64,000 bases of DNA from Rodentibacter pneumotropicus DSM 21403 (GCF_000379905.1 NZ_KB904041.1:102350-166349), one strand, 5' to 3'; shown: positions 38,170-49,148, numbered from the stretch's first letter. Notes: generated from the letters alone by a model not told the origin. Numbers and translations: made by a program.

Positions 38170-41100
38170 ATGATTAACGAAAACGACATCGAACAATTAA
38201 CCCTATCCCGCCTACAAAACCTCGGCTGGGAATATCGCTTTGGCAAAGATTTACCGGTTCCCGAAGGCGAATTTGCCCGTGGGGATTTAGGCGGTGTGGT
38301 GTTTGTGGAAATTCTGCGGGAAGCGGTAAAAAAACTAAATCCCCAATTGCCTGAAAGTGCGGTTGATTTTGTGGTAAAATCGGTCACCAAAGGCGATATT
38401 GGCGAATTGGTCGGGCGAAATCAGGCGTTTTATAAAATGCTACGAGATGGCGTGAAGGTGGAATATCAACAAAACGGTGAGCAGAAATTCGATGTAGCAC
38501 GTCTGGTGGATTTTGAGCATTGGCAAAATAACCGTTTTGTCATGGTGAATCAACTGGACATTCGTAGCCGTAAAGGGGGCAAGCGGATTCCCGATATTAT
38601 CGGTTTTGTCAATGGTTTGCCGTTGGTGGTGTTTGAGTTGAAAAATCCTTTGCGTGAGTCGGCAGATTTGCTACAAGCCTTTAATCAATTGCAAACCTAT
38701 GAAGATGAAATTGCTGATCTTTTTGTTTATAACCAAGCCTTGATTATCAGTGATGGCTTGAATGCACGATTAGGATCGCTTTCAGCCGATTTTCAACGTT
38801 TTACCCCTTGGAAAGTGGTCGATGAAAAAGCCCAAAGTCAGCGATTAGATTTTGGCGATGAATTGCAAAATTTGCTTAATGGCTTACTCACGCCACAAAA
38901 ATTGTTGGATTATGTGCGTTATTTTGTGTTATTTGAACGGGCTTCCAATGGTACGTTAATTAAAAAAATTGCCGCTTATCATCAATATTATGGTGTTAAT
39001 GAGGCGGTGGACTCTACCCTTTTCGCCACCAGCGAATTAGGCGATAAACGCATTGGGGTGATGTGGCACACGCAAGGTTCGGGCAAATCCATTTCTATGT
39101 TGTTTTATGCGGGCAAACTGCTTTCCCAACCTGAATTAAAGAACCCAACAATTTTGGTGGTAACGGATCGTAACGATTTAGACGGGCAACTTTTCCAAAC
39201 CTTTAGCAGCGGTAAAGATTTAATTAAACAAACGCCACAACAGGTGGAAGATCGGGAAGCCCTTCGCCAATTATTAAGCGAACGTGAGTCCGGCGGGGTG
39301 TTTTTCACCACCATTCAAAAATTTGGTTTAGAGGAAACGGAAAATCAATTCCCTGTTTTAAATACCCGTTCTAACATTATTGTGATAAGCGATGAGGCAC
39401 ACCGCAGCCAATACGGCTTAACCCAAAAATTACACAACGGCAAATATCAAGCAGGCTATGCCCGCCATTTGCGGGATGCCCTTCCCAACGCCGCTTTTAT
39501 TGGTTTTACGGGAACGCCCATTAGCCTTGAAGATAAAGATACACAAGAAGTGTTTGGGCGATATGTTTCCATTTATGATTTGCAAGATGCAGTGGAAGAT
39601 GGGGCAACAGTGCCAATTATTTATGAGGCAAGACAAATTCAGCTTGCAGAGAAAACCGATCACAAGGCTTTATTTGCTGAAATCAATGAATTGTTAGAAA
39701 ACGAAGACAATCCCAAATTACGGTTGCGAGAAAAATTACTGGGTTCAGAAGCCCGATTACGGGATCTTGCCGGGGATTTTGTCAGCCATTTTAGCAAACG
39801 TAATGAACAGCAGGACGGCAAAGCAATGATTGTGGTTTCCAGCCGTCAAATCTGTGTCGATTTATATCATCAAATTACCGCACTTCACCCTGAATGGCAT
39901 TCTGATGATATTAATCAAGGTGCGATAAAAATTGTAATGACCGGTTCCGCATCGGATGCCCCCGAAATGCAAAAGCACGTTTACAGCAAACAAGAAAAGC
40001 AAACCTTAGAACGCCGTTTTAAAGATCCAAATGATCCGCTAAAAATCGTGATTGTGCGTGATATGTGGCTGACAGGGTTTGATGCACCTTGTTGTAATAC
40101 CATGTATCTCGACAAACCAATGAAAGGACACAATCTGATGCAGGCAATAGCTCGTGTCAATCGTGTATTTGCCAATAAAAGCAGGGAAAATGGTGGGCTG
40201 ATTGTGGATTATGTGGGATTGGCGGAAGAATTAAAAGAAGCAACCAAACAATATACCAATTCCACCGGCAAAGGGAAATTAGCAGAAAATGTGCAAGAAG
40301 TGTTCTTTAAAATGAAAGAACAATTAGAGCGTATCCGCACTTTTTTTGCCGTTCAAATTAATGGTAAGGCTTTTGATGTGCAATCTGCTATCGCCGAAAA
40401 CGAGCCTGCTCGATTACTCAAAGCAATCGCCCGAGCCGCAGAACATATCGCAGCACTGGATCAACAGCCTGATGACAAAGCACATCATCAACAATGGAAA
40501 AATACTGACGATCCTCAACCTCGCAAAAAACTCTTTTTAAAAATCGTCAGTAGCTTGAAAAAAGGCTATGCCCTATGTGGAGCATTAAAAGAGGCAGAAC
40601 CCTATAATCAAGAAATTGCATTTTATGATGCGGTACGTGCGGTGCTTTCCAAACGTGAACAAAAAGGCACCGGCACGCAAGAACGGCTTATTCAACTTAA
40701 AGCCTTAATCAACCAAAGCATTGTTTCTGAAGGCATGATTGATTTGTTCGAATTACTTGGGAAAGAACAAACACAAATTAATTTGCTTTCTGATGAGTTT
40801 TTGCAGGCGATAAAAAATAGCGAAACTAAAAGCCTTTGGGTATTGGCAATGGAACGCTACTTGAAGCAAGAAATCAAAGCCAAAGCAGGGCGAAATCTTG
40901 CGGCACAGAAAGACTTTGAGCAACGTTTACAAGAAGCATTAAATCAATATCACAACCACAATCTCACGGTAGTTGAAATTCTGGATGCACTGGTGCAAAT
41001 GGGACGGGATTTCTCCGAGCGTTTGGGGCGTGGAGAAAAACTCGGTTTAAGCGTTGCAGAATTGGCATTTTATGATGCCCTTTCTCAAAACGGGAGTGCA

Positions 41101-41334
41101 AAGGAATTAATGCAAGATGAAACCCTTTCAGCGTTGGCAAAAGAGATCACCGATATTCTACGAAAATCCGTCAGTATTGATTGGCAACATAAAGAAGCCG
41201 TACGAGCAAGAATTCGGCTACTCGTTCGCCGAGCGTTGCAAAAATATAAATATCCACCGGATAAAGCAGAAGAAGCAATAACATTCGTCCTACAACAAGC
41301 CGAAGAAATTGCCGATGAATTAACCACAGAATAA
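38170..41334 (+). CDS. hsdR: Type I restriction endonuclease HsdR
   Basis: 1054-residue motor and nuclease subunit. PD-(D/E)xK nuclease core near residue 140-160 (PDIIGFVNGLPLVVFELKNP). SF2 helicase motifs: Walker A MWHTQGSGKSISM, DEAH in VISDEAHRSQYG, motif III GFTGTPI, and motif VI in MQAIARVNRVF. C-terminal helical domain binds the methylase core. Length and layout resemble the EcoR124I (type IC) group. It starts 13 bases after fic with GGAAGAG upstream, so fic and hsdR are probably cotranscribed. Two uptake signals occur in the gene. Confidence 0.95.
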   Translation: MINENDIEQLTLSRLQNLGWEYRFGKDLPVPEGEFARGDLGGVVFVEILREAVKKLNPQLPESAVDFVVKSVTKGDIGELVGRNQAFYKMLRDGVKVEYQQNGEQKFDVARLVDFEHWQNNRFVMVNQLDIRSRKGGKRIPDIIGFVNGLPLVVFELKNPLRESADLLQAFNQLQTYEDEIADLFVYNQALIISDGLNARLGSLSADFQRFTPWKVVDEKAQSQRLDFGDELQNLLNGLLTPQKLLDYVRYFVLFERASNGTLIKKIAAYHQYYGVNEAVDSTLFATSELGDKRIGVMWHTQGSGKSISMLFYAGKLLSQPELKNPTILVVTDRNDLDGQLFQTFSSGKDLIKQTPQQVEDREALRQLLSERESGGVFFTTIQKFGLEETENQFPVLNTRSNIIVISDEAHRSQYGLTQKLHNGKYQAGYARHLRDALPNAAFIGFTGTPISLEDKDTQEVFGRYVSIYDLQDAVEDGATVPIIYEARQIQLAEKTDHKALFAEINELLENEDNPKLRLREKLLGSEARLRDLAGDFVSHFSKRNEQQDGKAMIVVSSRQICVDLYHQITALHPEWHSDDINQGAIKIVMTGSASDAPEMQKHVYSKQEKQTLERRFKDPNDPLKIVIVRDMWLTGFDAPCCNTMYLDKPMKGHNLMQAIARVNRVFANKSRENGGLIVDYVGLAEELKEATKQYTNSTGKGKLAENVQEVFFKMKEQLERIRTFFAVQINGKAFDVQSAIAENEPARLLKAIARAAEHIAALDQQPDDKAHHQQWKNTDDPQPRKKLFLKIVSSLKKGYALCGALKEAEPYNQEIAFYDAVRAVLSKREQKGTGTQERLIQLKALINQSIVSEGMIDLFELLGKEQTQINLLSDEFLQAIKNSETKSLWVLAMERYLKQEIKAKAGRNLAAQKDFEQRLQEALNQYHNHNLTVVEILDALVQMGRDFSERLGRGEKLGLSVAELAFYDALSQNGSAKELMQDETLSALAKEITDILRKSVSIDWQHKEAVRARIRLLVRRALQKYKYPPDKAEEAITFVLQQAEEIADELTTE

Positions 41335-41335
41335 G

Positions 41336-41358
41336 AAAAAGGGGCGAAAATTCGCCCC
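41336..41358. terminator. Terminator between hsdR and aroG
   Basis: GGGGCGA, loop AAAT, TCGCCCC (41341-41358). On the minus strand it is followed by TTTTTCTTATTC, making it the aroG terminator; it may also act on hsdR transcripts. Confidence 0.82.
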
Positions 41359-41380
41359 GTGAACAGAAATGAAACGAAAA

Positions 41381-42466
41381 TTATGGATTGACTTTGCGAC
41401 GTGCAATCACGGCATCAGATAACTGTTTGAGTAAGATTTCTGTGTCTTCCCAGCCGATACAGGCATCGGTGATGCTTTGTCCGTAAGTGGCGGCTTTGCC
41501 ATTGACTAGATCTTGACGACCTTCAACTAAGTGGCTTTCGACCATCACCCCAAAGATTTGTTTTGATCCGCTAGCGATTTGTTTGCTTACATCTTCACAA
41601 ACTTCCATTTGTTTTTTGAATTGTTTATTACTATTGGCATGGCTAAAATCCACCATAACATGCGGAATACGACCGGTTTTTTCAATATCTGCACAAACTT
41701 TTGCCACATCTTCGGCACTGTAATTCGCCCCCTTATCTCCACCACGTAAAATAATGTGGCAATCTTCATTTCCTTTGGTAGAAACAATCGCGGAATGACC
41801 AAATTTAGTGACCGATAAGAAATAATGAGGAGCCTCTGCAGAACCAATCGCATCTAATGCCACTTTTACTCCACCATTTGTGGCATTTTTGAAGCCGACA
41901 GCACAAGATAAACCGGAAGCCAACTCACGGTGAACCTGTGATTCCGTCGTACGCGCACCGATTGCTCCCCAGCTCATAAAATCCGCCACATATTGCGGTG
42001 TAATCATATCTAAAAATTCACCGGCGGATGGTATGCCAAGATTATTAATATCAGAGAGCAATTTACGTGCAATACGTAAACCGTCATTCAAACGATAAGT
42101 ATCATTTAAGTAAGGATCATTGATCAAACCTTTCCAGCCTACGGTGGTACGTGGTTTCTCAAAGTAAACACGCATAATAATTTCTAGGCTATCTTTATAT
42201 TTTTCACGTAAAGGTTTCAAACGATTGGCATATTCAAGTGCCGCTTTAGGATCATGAATAGAACATGGACCGATAACTACTAATAGTCGATCATCTTTGC
42301 CATGAATAATATTATGTGCCTCTTGGCGGGTTTGCTTGACTAACGCGGCAGCTTCTTCACTTGCCGGAAATTTTTCTAATAACGCGATTGGGGGTAAAAC
42401 CTGATCGACTTTTTCGATACGTGTATCATCATTTGCCACAATGATTTCAATTTTTTCTTTCGTCAT
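41381..42466 (-). CDS. aroG: 3-deoxy-7-phosphoheptulonate synthase (AroG type)
   Basis: First enzyme of aromatic amino acid synthesis, joining phosphoenolpyruvate and erythrose 4-phosphate. Class I motifs: VIGPCSIHDPKAALEYA, RVYFEKPRTTVGWKG, SWGAIGARTTESQVHRELASG and VDFSHANSNKQ. 361 residues. The isozyme type (Phe-, Tyr- or Trp-sensitive) is not certain from sequence; AroG fits best by overall resemblance, yet the promoter carries a TrpR-type operator. Confidence 0.93.
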   Translation of the reverse strand: MTKEKIEIIVANDDTRIEKVDQVLPPIALLEKFPASEEAAALVKQTRQEAHNIIHGKDDRLLVVIGPCSIHDPKAALEYANRLKPLREKYKDSLEIIMRVYFEKPRTTVGWKGLINDPYLNDTYRLNDGLRIARKLLSDINNLGIPSAGEFLDMITPQYVADFMSWGAIGARTTESQVHRELASGLSCAVGFKNATNGGVKVALDAIGSAEAPHYFLSVTKFGHSAIVSTKGNEDCHIILRGGDKGANYSAEDVAKVCADIEKTGRIPHVMVDFSHANSNKQFKKQMEVCEDVSKQIASGSKQIFGVMVESHLVEGRQDLVNGKAATYGQSITDACIGWEDTEILLKQLSDAVIARRKVNP

Positions 42467-42515
42467 ATATCACTCTCTTATAATTGTTAAAATGTTGTGC
42501 TTGAAAATTGCAAAT

Positions 42516-42551
42516 ACTCTACACTCATTTCTTGTACTAGTAAACTAGTTC
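42516..42551 (-). promoter_or_regulatory. aroG promoter overlapped by a TrpR-type operator
   Basis: GTACTAGTAAACTAGTTC at 42534-42551 matches 16 of 18 positions of the TrpR operator palindrome. On the minus strand a possible promoter TTTACT (42544-42539), 17 bases, TAGAGT (42521-42516) has its -35 inside the operator, so bound TrpR would block it. Confidence 0.65.
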
Positions 42552-42574
42552 ATTGGAAAATATTCAACGCTTGT

Positions 42575-43825
42575 TTAATGACTACTCAATACCTGAGCCG
42601 GTTGAAGTTTGGCTGCTCGACTTGCCGGGTAAAGGCTCGCCAAGAGACTTAAGACTAACGCCGCCACTAAAACTAACAAAACATCTTGCCAATGAAGCTC
42701 GCTAGGAAGAAAATCAACAAAATAGATGCCGTCCGATAGCAATTTCTTTCCAAGTAAATATTCTAAGCCCTGAATAAGCGAAGTTAAATTCAACGCTAAA
42801 ATTACGCCAAGAACGATGCCTATTAAACACCCTTTCATCCCTGCTTGCAAGCCGTACCATATAAAAATTCGTTTAATAAATCCATTATTTGCACCCAGTG
42901 TGCGCATAATAGCAATATCGCCTTGTTTATCTTTTACCGCCATAATCAAAGTGGAAACAATATTGAAACAGGCGACCCCGATCACAAGTACCATGGCAAT
43001 ATACATCACGGTGCGAATAAGCTGAATATCACGATACATATAACCGAATTTGGCAATCCAATTTTGTGCATAAAGCTGCTGTGGATAATCGCTCAACTCG
43101 GAATAATTTAGCCCCTGAACGTTAAAAGGATCAGCCACTTTAAGCTCTACACCGGTAATTTGATCTGCCCTATACCCCAATAATTCTTGGGCTTGTGGAA
43201 GCGAAAGTAAGGCATAACTATGATCGAGCTGACCGTCTAAACGCAAAATACCGCTCACTTGAACCCGCTCACGATGAGGTTGGGATAGCTGTTCATCCCC
43301 ATTTGCTTGTGAAATCAGCAAGGAAACCCAATCTCCTTCTTTGACCTCCAGCTCTTTTGCGATACCGAAACCGAGCACTAACCCGCCTTCTTTTTCAAAC
43401 TGTTGCCAGCCATTCCCCTCGACAAACTTTCCTAGTGAGCTCACCTGATCTTGTGCGCTTTTATCCACTCCTTTTACCTGCACGACTTTCAGTTTACTGC
43501 CGTTTTCAACCAATGCGGTAAAACTGACGAAAGGAGAAAGTGCGGTTATTTTTTCATTCGTTTTTAAACGTACCGCGAGATTTTGCCAATGATTAATCGT
43601 TTTCTCATGACTATTTTCACTCACAATAATTTCAGCATGAGGAACTACAGCTAAAATGCGTTGATTTAATTCCCGCTCAAAACCGTTCATCGCACTCAAA
43701 CCGACAATCAACACTGCCACGCCCAAAGCAATACCGATTGCCGAAAATTTGGCAATCAATGCCACCAAAGGATTTTTCTGTTTACCACGCTGATAACGCC
43801 AGCTAATAAAAAACGGGGTATTCAT
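42575..43825 (-). CDS. lolE: Lipoprotein-releasing system membrane protein LolE
   Basis: 416-residue permease of the LolCDE complex, which extracts lipoproteins from the inner membrane for transfer to LolA. FtsX-like topology: one N-terminal helix (FSAIGIALGVAVLIVGLSAMNGF), a large periplasmic domain and three C-terminal helices (VLVIGVACFNIVSTLIMAVKDKQGDIAIMRTLGA). It is separated from its partner lolC by the biotin genes. Adjacent to lolD, whose stop precedes its ATG by one base. Confidence 0.92.
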   Translation of the reverse strand: MNTPFFISWRYQRGKQKNPLVALIAKFSAIGIALGVAVLIVGLSAMNGFERELNQRILAVVPHAEIIVSENSHEKTINHWQNLAVRLKTNEKITALSPFVSFTALVENGSKLKVVQVKGVDKSAQDQVSSLGKFVEGNGWQQFEKEGGLVLGFGIAKELEVKEGDWVSLLISQANGDEQLSQPHRERVQVSGILRLDGQLDHSYALLSLPQAQELLGYRADQITGVELKVADPFNVQGLNYSELSDYPQQLYAQNWIAKFGYMYRDIQLIRTVMYIAMVLVIGVACFNIVSTLIMAVKDKQGDIAIMRTLGANNGFIKRIFIWYGLQAGMKGCLIGIVLGVILALNLTSLIQGLEYLLGKKLLSDGIYFVDFLPSELHWQDVLLVLVAALVLSLLASLYPASRAAKLQPAQVLSSH

Positions 43826-44509
43826 TTATGCGCCTTCCCTTAATACCCCATCTTGCATCGTAAGACGGCGGGATAATTTTTCTGCTAACCCCATATCATG
43901 GGTGACGAGCAAGAAAGCGATATTTTGTTCCTGATTTAAAGTTTGAATTAACTCGAAAATGCTTTCCGTTGTTTTATGATCCAAATTTCCCGTCGGTTCG
44001 TCTGCCAGCACTAAAGCGGGATGATTCACCAACGCACGGGCAATCGCGACACGTTGGCGTTCGCCCCCAGAAAGGGCAGACGGGCGATGAGAAATGCGAT
44101 GGCTTAATCCTACTGCATTGAGCATTTTTTCTGCACGATCTTTCGCTTCCGTTTTATTTTGGCGACCAATTAACATCGGCATCATCACATTCTCAAGGGC
44201 TGAAAAATCCGCCATTAAATGATGGAATTGATACACAAAACCTAAATTCTGATTTCGCAATTTTGCCAATTCCGATTCAGAGACCTTTTGGAGTGATTGC
44301 CCTTTGATGAAAACTTCCCCACTACTTGGCTGATCTAAGCCGCCTAGGGTATGCAATAGCGTACTCTTTCCAGAACCGGAACTACCGACAATCGCCACCA
44401 ATTCATTCGACTGCATGGCAAAAGAAATGCCTTTTAGCACTTGAGTTTGGTTATCACCTTCTTGGTAGAATTTGTTGATGTTTTTACATTCTAATAAATA
44501 CTGATTCAT
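43826..44509 (-). CDS. lolD: Lipoprotein-releasing system ATPase LolD
   Basis: 227-residue ABC ATPase that powers LolCE. Walker [11 protein letters not shown]-loop FVYQFHHLM, signature LSGGERQR, Walker [13 protein letters not shown] and H-loop VTHD are all present. It belongs to the MacB/LolD subgroup. Located between bioD and lolE. Confidence 0.95.
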   Translation of the reverse strand: MNQYLLECKNINKFYQEGDNQTQVLKGISFAMQSNELVAIVGSSGSGKSTLLHTLGGLDQPSSGEVFIKGQSLQKVSESELAKLRNQNLGFVYQFHHLMADFSALENVMMPMLIGRQNKTEAKDRAEKMLNAVGLSHRISHRPSALSGGERQRVAIARALVNHPALVLADEPTGNLDHKTTESIFELIQTLNQEQNIAFLLVTHDMGLAEKLSRRLTMQDGVLREGA

Positions 44510-44606
44510 TTTTTACTCATATTTTGGCTATATTTGAGAATACATTAATTGAAACAAACAGTGGCAACGTGAGCCGGTTTCTCTATTAAATTTTAATTAT
44601 CCCTAA

Positions 44607-45248
44607 TTAAATCGCTACTTTTCCAAAAGATTCAAATTGTGTGTTAGGAAAAAATTGCGCAAGGTAATGTTTTAAATATCGCTGTGTTTCTCCCGAAATA
44701 ATCGGATCATATTCCGGATAAAGATTATATAACACGCGCAGTACATTAATATTTCGAGTTTTGCAGGCTTCCAAGCTTAACAATGTATGATTAATACTTC
44801 CGAGTTTTCCCGATGTGACCAGTACCAATGGATAACCGTGAGTTTGAATATAATCTAACGTAGTTTCCCACTTACGATAAGGAACCATCAATCCGCCGGC
44901 CCCTTCAAGCAATACATAGTCATATTTTTCTGCCAAAAGTGCGGTCGATTTTTCAATCTTTTTTACGTCAATGATCCGTCCCTCTTTTTCCGCCGCTAAA
45001 TGTGGTGAACAAGGGTATTCAAAAAGGTAAGGGCAAGTCGTACCATCGAAATCATCTTCCGTCAGATCGATTTTCTGAATTTTACGATGCACTAATAAAT
45101 CATCAGCAATCCCTCTACAACCGGTCTGAATCATTTTTTGTGTAATGACAGAAAATCCTTGCTCCATAAGTTCTCTGGCATAAAGCCCCGTTGCAATGGT
45201 TTTCCCCACCTCGGTATCAATACCGGAAATAAATATCACCTTGCCCAT
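44607..45248 (-). CDS. bioD: Dethiobiotin synthetase
   Basis: 213-residue ATP-dependent carboxylase forming the ureido ring of dethiobiotin. P-loop [17 protein letters not shown] and the [12 protein letters not shown] motif identify the family. In H. influenzae order, as I recall, this is the bioD2 copy. Last of the bioAFGCD run, 11 bases after bioC. Confidence 0.92.
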   Translation of the reverse strand: MGKVIFISGIDTEVGKTIATGLYARELMEQGFSVITQKMIQTGCRGIADDLLVHRKIQKIDLTEDDFDGTTCPYLFEYPCSPHLAAEKEGRIIDVKKIEKSTALLAEKYDYVLLEGAGGLMVPYRKWETTLDYIQTHGYPLVLVTSGKLGSINHTLLSLEACKTRNINVLRVLYNLYPEYDPIISGETQRYLKHYLAQFFPNTQFESFGKVAI

Positions 45249-45259
45249 AATTTCCCTCT

Positions 45260-46033
45260 TTATCGTTTATATCGTGCAACGATCCATAATGGTTGATAAG
45301 TCAGCCGAACTTGGTGGTCGGATAAGGAAAAACACTGTTGGTATTGGTCAATAAATGTTTGTAATTTTTGTTTTGTCCAAGTGCCTTGTCCTGTTGCTGT
45401 CACGCCAGTTTGCTTAAGGTGTTTTAGCACATCAAGAGGAGTGGGAAAACACAATTCTTCTATTGCAGTTTCTGTGTGCAGCAATTCAAAATCCTCTTGC
45501 AGCCACTTTTTCCAATCTGACAGCTTCGGATAAGCCAATCCGATGTTTGTTAAAGAGCGAATTTCATACAAATTTTCCTGACCAAACGTTGCTATCGCCA
45601 GCAGACCATTTCGCTTTAATCCTTTTTTACAATGTTCAATAAATAATGACTGATGATGAAACCATTGTACGGCAGAGGCACTCACAATCAAATCATAGGT
45701 TCGTTTAAACGAAAAATGCTCCGCATCACCACAATAAAATGCAAAGGGTTGAGATAACTTTTCCTTTAATCGATCTTTAACATCACAAAGATCGTTAAGC
45801 ATCCAGTAATTGGCACGAATATGTTGCTGTAACAGTTCGCTTAATTGCCCCGTGCCACAGCCAAGTTCTAACACATTTTCAAGTGAAGAGGTGGGTAAAC
45901 CAGCCATTATGTAAGAAAGCAGCTTTTGATTAATTTTTTGCTGTATCCAAGCATGGTCATCATAGCAATCAAGGGCTTTATAAAAATGTTGCTGAATACG
46001 TTGTTTTTCAATTGGTTTTAACGCTAATTCCAT
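45260..46033 (-). CDS. bioC: Malonyl-ACP O-methyltransferase BioC
   Basis: 257-residue SAM-dependent methyltransferase that masks the malonyl-ACP carboxyl so that fatty acid synthesis can elongate it towards pimeloyl-ACP. SAM motif I is [30 protein letters not shown] is the post-motif region. The ATG at 46033 is chosen over a TTG four codons earlier; it overlaps the bioG stop. Confidence 0.92.
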   Translation of the reverse strand: MELALKPIEKQRIQQHFYKALDCYDDHAWIQQKINQKLLSYIMAGLPTSSLENVLELGCGTGQLSELLQQHIRANYWMLNDLCDVKDRLKEKLSQPFAFYCGDAEHFSFKRTYDLIVSASAVQWFHHQSLFIEHCKKGLKRNGLLAIATFGQENLYEIRSLTNIGLAYPKLSDWKKWLQEDFELLHTETAIEELCFPTPLDVLKHLKQTGVTATGQGTWTKQKLQTFIDQYQQCFSLSDHQVRLTYQPLWIVARYKR

Positions 46034-46668
46034 AGCTGCGCCCAATGTGTTAAATGGGAAAATAAATAATGTTCCCCCTCTATCTCATTAATCTTACAGC
46101 GCATTTGCCAGTAACGTTGCTGATTTTCAGCAGAAAAAATTTTATCCTTACGCCCAATAATCGCCTTTGTCCACAAAATTAAATCCGTGCATTGATCTTG
46201 CTCAATCGCATGAAAAAGTGCGGTCAATTCTTGCTGAATTTCTTGAAATCCCCGTGCAGGTGCAGAATGATAAAATGCCAGATTAGTCTTATCACCACAA
46301 ATTCTACGATCAAACTTTGCCCTTGTGGTTTCATTTAAATTATCTAGCGTGCCTTTAAAAATGCTAAAAGGAATACCAACTTGATCATCACAAGGTAAAC
46401 CGGTTCCATTGACTGCCGTAGCTGATTCAAGCGGAATGCCTTGTAATGCCCTTTCTGCCACCCACACGCCCATCGACCAAGCCACAACACGAATTTTCTG
46501 ATAGCGTGAAAAGTCAAAATCTAAGGAAAGATCTTGATAATCATAGCAAATCAATAAATCGTAATTTTCAGGCATCGCTAAATGAGAAACCGCAGAAATT
46601 GGCGTTCCCCAACCGGCAAAATAAACCAGCAAATTCTCAGCCTGATGATCTTCAAATTTTATTTTCAT
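46024..46668 (-). CDS. bioG: Pimeloyl-ACP methyl ester esterase BioG
   Basis: 214-residue alpha/beta hydrolase-like esterase that removes the methyl group from pimeloyl-ACP methyl ester. The nucleophile elbow is VVAWSMGVWVAE and the catalytic His lies near GEHYLFSH. BioG takes the place of E. coli BioH in many Pasteurellaceae. It lies between bioF and bioC and overlaps bioC by 10 bases. Confidence 0.9.
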   Translation of the reverse strand: MKIKFEDHQAENLLVYFAGWGTPISAVSHLAMPENYDLLICYDYQDLSLDFDFSRYQKIRVVAWSMGVWVAERALQGIPLESATAVNGTGLPCDDQVGIPFSIFKGTLDNLNETTRAKFDRRICGDKTNLAFYHSAPARGFQEIQQELTALFHAIEQDQCTDLILWTKAIIGRKDKIFSAENQQRYWQMRCKINEIEGEHYLFSHLTHWAQLWN

Positions 46669-46674
46669 TTTTGC

Positions 46675-47817
46675 TTATAAATAGGTGATAAATTCTATGA
46701 TTTCTTCTTTTGTCATATCTGCCGTAAGTGATAAACGTATCCGAGATGTTCCTTTTGGTACAGTCGGCGGTCGGATTGGCAAACAATAATAGCCTTGTTG
46801 TTGAAGTCTGTATGCTCTCGCCAGTGTTTCTTCATTATCACCCAAAATATAAGGCACTATACAAGTCGAACTTGGCATATTCCCCGTTCGATGTGCGACT
46901 TCATTACGCAAAAAAGCACTTAATTCATTTAGGTGTTGTCTTTTTTGCTGAAATTGTGGCAATTTTTCAAAGAGAAAATAAGTCCACGCCACATTAAGTG
47001 GAGGTAACGCTGTCGAAAAAATCAATGGGCGCATTTGGTTAATTAAGATCTCTTTTATCACTTGATCACAGATCACATAAGCGCCCATTGAAGCCAATGC
47101 TTTGCCAAAAGTCCCAACCAATAAATCAATATCGGCAATCACTCCGGCTTGTTCTGCAATACCTAAACCCTTTTCGCCATAAACACCAATGGCGTGTGCT
47201 TCATCCACATAGAGATAAACATTAGGAAATTGTTTTTTCAATTTGACTAATTCCACTAAATCTGCCACATCGCCATCCATACTAAAAACAGACTCAGTAA
47301 CGATAAAAGTGCGGTCAAATTTATCGGCGTTTTTTTCTAAAAGTTGTCGTAGATGATCATAATCATGATGACGATAACGAAAAAATTTGCACTGACTTAA
47401 TCGGATTCCATCAATAATGCTGGCATGTATCAGTTTATCCGCCAAGATTAAACTTTTAGAGGTGGTTAATGCCGGTAAAATACCCAGATTAGCATGATAG
47501 CCACTGTTAAATAATAGACAGCTTTCTCGTTGAAACTGGCGGGCAATAAGCTGTTCAAGATCGTTATAAATGGGAAAATTCCCCGTTAATAAACGGGATG
47601 ATGAGCTGGTTAGCGCAGGCAAGTCCTTACCATATTGCTGAAAAAAAACACGCTGTAAGCTTTCATTTGATGCCAATCCGAGATAATCATTAGAAGACAT
47701 ATTCAACATACGTTGATTGTCCCGTTCAATATAGCGTCCATGATGTGTTAAGTAAGGAATTGAACGATATTGATTCATGCTTTTTAGATAGGCTAATTGC
47801 TTTTGGAAATATTCCAT
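46675..47817 (-). CDS. bioF: 8-amino-7-oxononanoate synthase
   Basis: Pyridoxal-phosphate enzyme joining pimeloyl-ACP and alanine. 380 residues, with [10 protein letters not shown], the cofactor region [16 protein letters not shown] and the Schiff-base Lys in [17 protein letters not shown]. Second gene of the biotin operon, 8 bases after bioA. Confidence 0.95.
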   Translation of the reverse strand: MEYFQKQLAYLKSMNQYRSIPYLTHHGRYIERDNQRMLNMSSNDYLGLASNESLQRVFFQQYGKDLPALTSSSSRLLTGNFPIYNDLEQLIARQFQRESCLLFNSGYHANLGILPALTTSKSLILADKLIHASIIDGIRLSQCKFFRYRHHDYDHLRQLLEKNADKFDRTFIVTESVFSMDGDVADLVELVKLKKQFPNVYLYVDEAHAIGVYGEKGLGIAEQAGVIADIDLLVGTFGKALASMGAYVICDQVIKEILINQMRPLIFSTALPPLNVAWTYFLFEKLPQFQQKRQHLNELSAFLRNEVAHRTGNMPSSTCIVPYILGDNEETLARAYRLQQQGYYCLPIRPPTVPKGTSRIRLSLTADMTKEEIIEFITYL

Positions 47818-47825
47818 TTTCTTCC

Positions 47826-49118
47826 TTATTTCTCATATTCCTGCATTAAGGCATTAATCATCCCTTGTGTAAGCTGGGTTAATTCTTCATCTTGAATAAT
47901 AAAAGGCGGCATCATATAAACCAATTTCCCAAAAGGGCGAATCCACACGCCATTTTCCACAAAACGTGGAACAAGGGTTTTCATATTCACCTCATCGTGC
48001 ATTTCGACGACACCGATTGCACCCAATACTCTTACATTTTTAACGTAATGTTTCTCTGCTAATGGCGAAAGCTGTTGATGTAATATTTTTTCAATATGCT
48101 GAATTCTCGATTGCCATGGGCTTTCCAACAATAAACGAATGGATTCGGCAGCAATCGCGCAAGCCAAAGGATTTGCCATAAAAGTCGGACCATGCATAAA
48201 ACATTTTGCTTCGCCACTGCATATTACCCTAGCAATGGTTTCTGTTGTTATGGCTGCCGATAAGGTTAAATAACCTCCTGTCAACGCTTTGCCAATACAC
48301 ATAATATCAGGGGAAATCCCCGCATGCTCTGCGGCAAATAATTTACCGGTACGTCCAAAACCGGTTGCAATTTCATCGAAAATCAACAGGACACCGTATT
48401 CACGACATAACTCCTGCGCTTTGACAAGGTATTCCGGTGAATAAAAATACATTCCCCCCGCCCCTTGCACTACCGGCTCTAAAATTAAGGCGGCAATTTC
48501 TTGATGATGTGTTTGTAGTAAATTGGCAAGAGGGGCAATGGCACGATCATCCCACGGCTCATAAAATGTGACGGAAGGTTGAGGCAAAAAATATTGAACA
48601 GGCAAACTGTGATGAAATAAATGATGCATACCGGTTATTGGATCACAAACCGACATCGCATTCCAAGTATCTCCATGATAACCGGAACGAATTGTGGCAA
48701 ATTTTTGTCGCTGTGGCTCACCCTTCGCATATTGATATTGAATAGCCATTTTCATTGCCACTTCAACGGCTACCGAACCACTATCGGCGAAAAAGATTTT
48801 ATCCAGTCCCGCCGGTAATATCTTTACCAATAGTTGCGCCAATTCTACCGCCGGTGCATGGGTAAAACCACCAAACATAATATGGCTCATCTGGGCTAAT
48901 TGATTTTTTGCGGCGGCATTTAAACGCGGGTGATTATAACCGTGTAATGCAGCCCACCAAGAGGACATTCCATCGATTAAGGTTTGCCCGTTCTTGAGTG
49001 TAATCTTCACACCATTAGCACAATCTACCGCATACAGGGGCATATCCGAATAAATTGAAGAATACGGGTGCCAAATATGCTGATGATCAAAAGCCAAAAG
49101 TTGTTGTTCGTTCATCAT
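47826..49118 (-). CDS. bioA: Adenosylmethionine-8-amino-7-oxononanoate aminotransferase
   Basis: Class III aminotransferase using SAM as amino donor to make 7,8-diaminopelargonate. It begins with the HIWHPYSS signature and includes [43 protein letters not shown] and the Lys in [11 protein letters not shown]. 430 residues. First of the five biotin genes, downstream of lolC; no BirA operator is evident in the 30-base gap, so it is probably read from an upstream promoter. Confidence 0.95.
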   Translation of the reverse strand: MMNEQQLLAFDHQHIWHPYSSIYSDMPLYAVDCANGVKITLKNGQTLIDGMSSWWAALHGYNHPRLNAAAKNQLAQMSHIMFGGFTHAPAVELAQLLVKILPAGLDKIFFADSGSVAVEVAMKMAIQYQYAKGEPQRQKFATIRSGYHGDTWNAMSVCDPITGMHHLFHHSLPVQYFLPQPSVTFYEPWDDRAIAPLANLLQTHHQEIAALILEPVVQGAGGMYFYSPEYLVKAQELCREYGVLLIFDEIATGFGRTGKLFAAEHAGISPDIMCIGKALTGGYLTLSAAITTETIARVICSGEAKCFMHGPTFMANPLACAIAAESIRLLLESPWQSRIQHIEKILHQQLSPLAEKHYVKNVRVLGAIGVVEMHDEVNMKTLVPRFVENGVWIRPFGKLVYMMPPFIIQDEELTQLTQGMINALMQEYEK

Positions 49119-49148
49119 TTCATCCTTTATCTATCATTATGAAGATTG

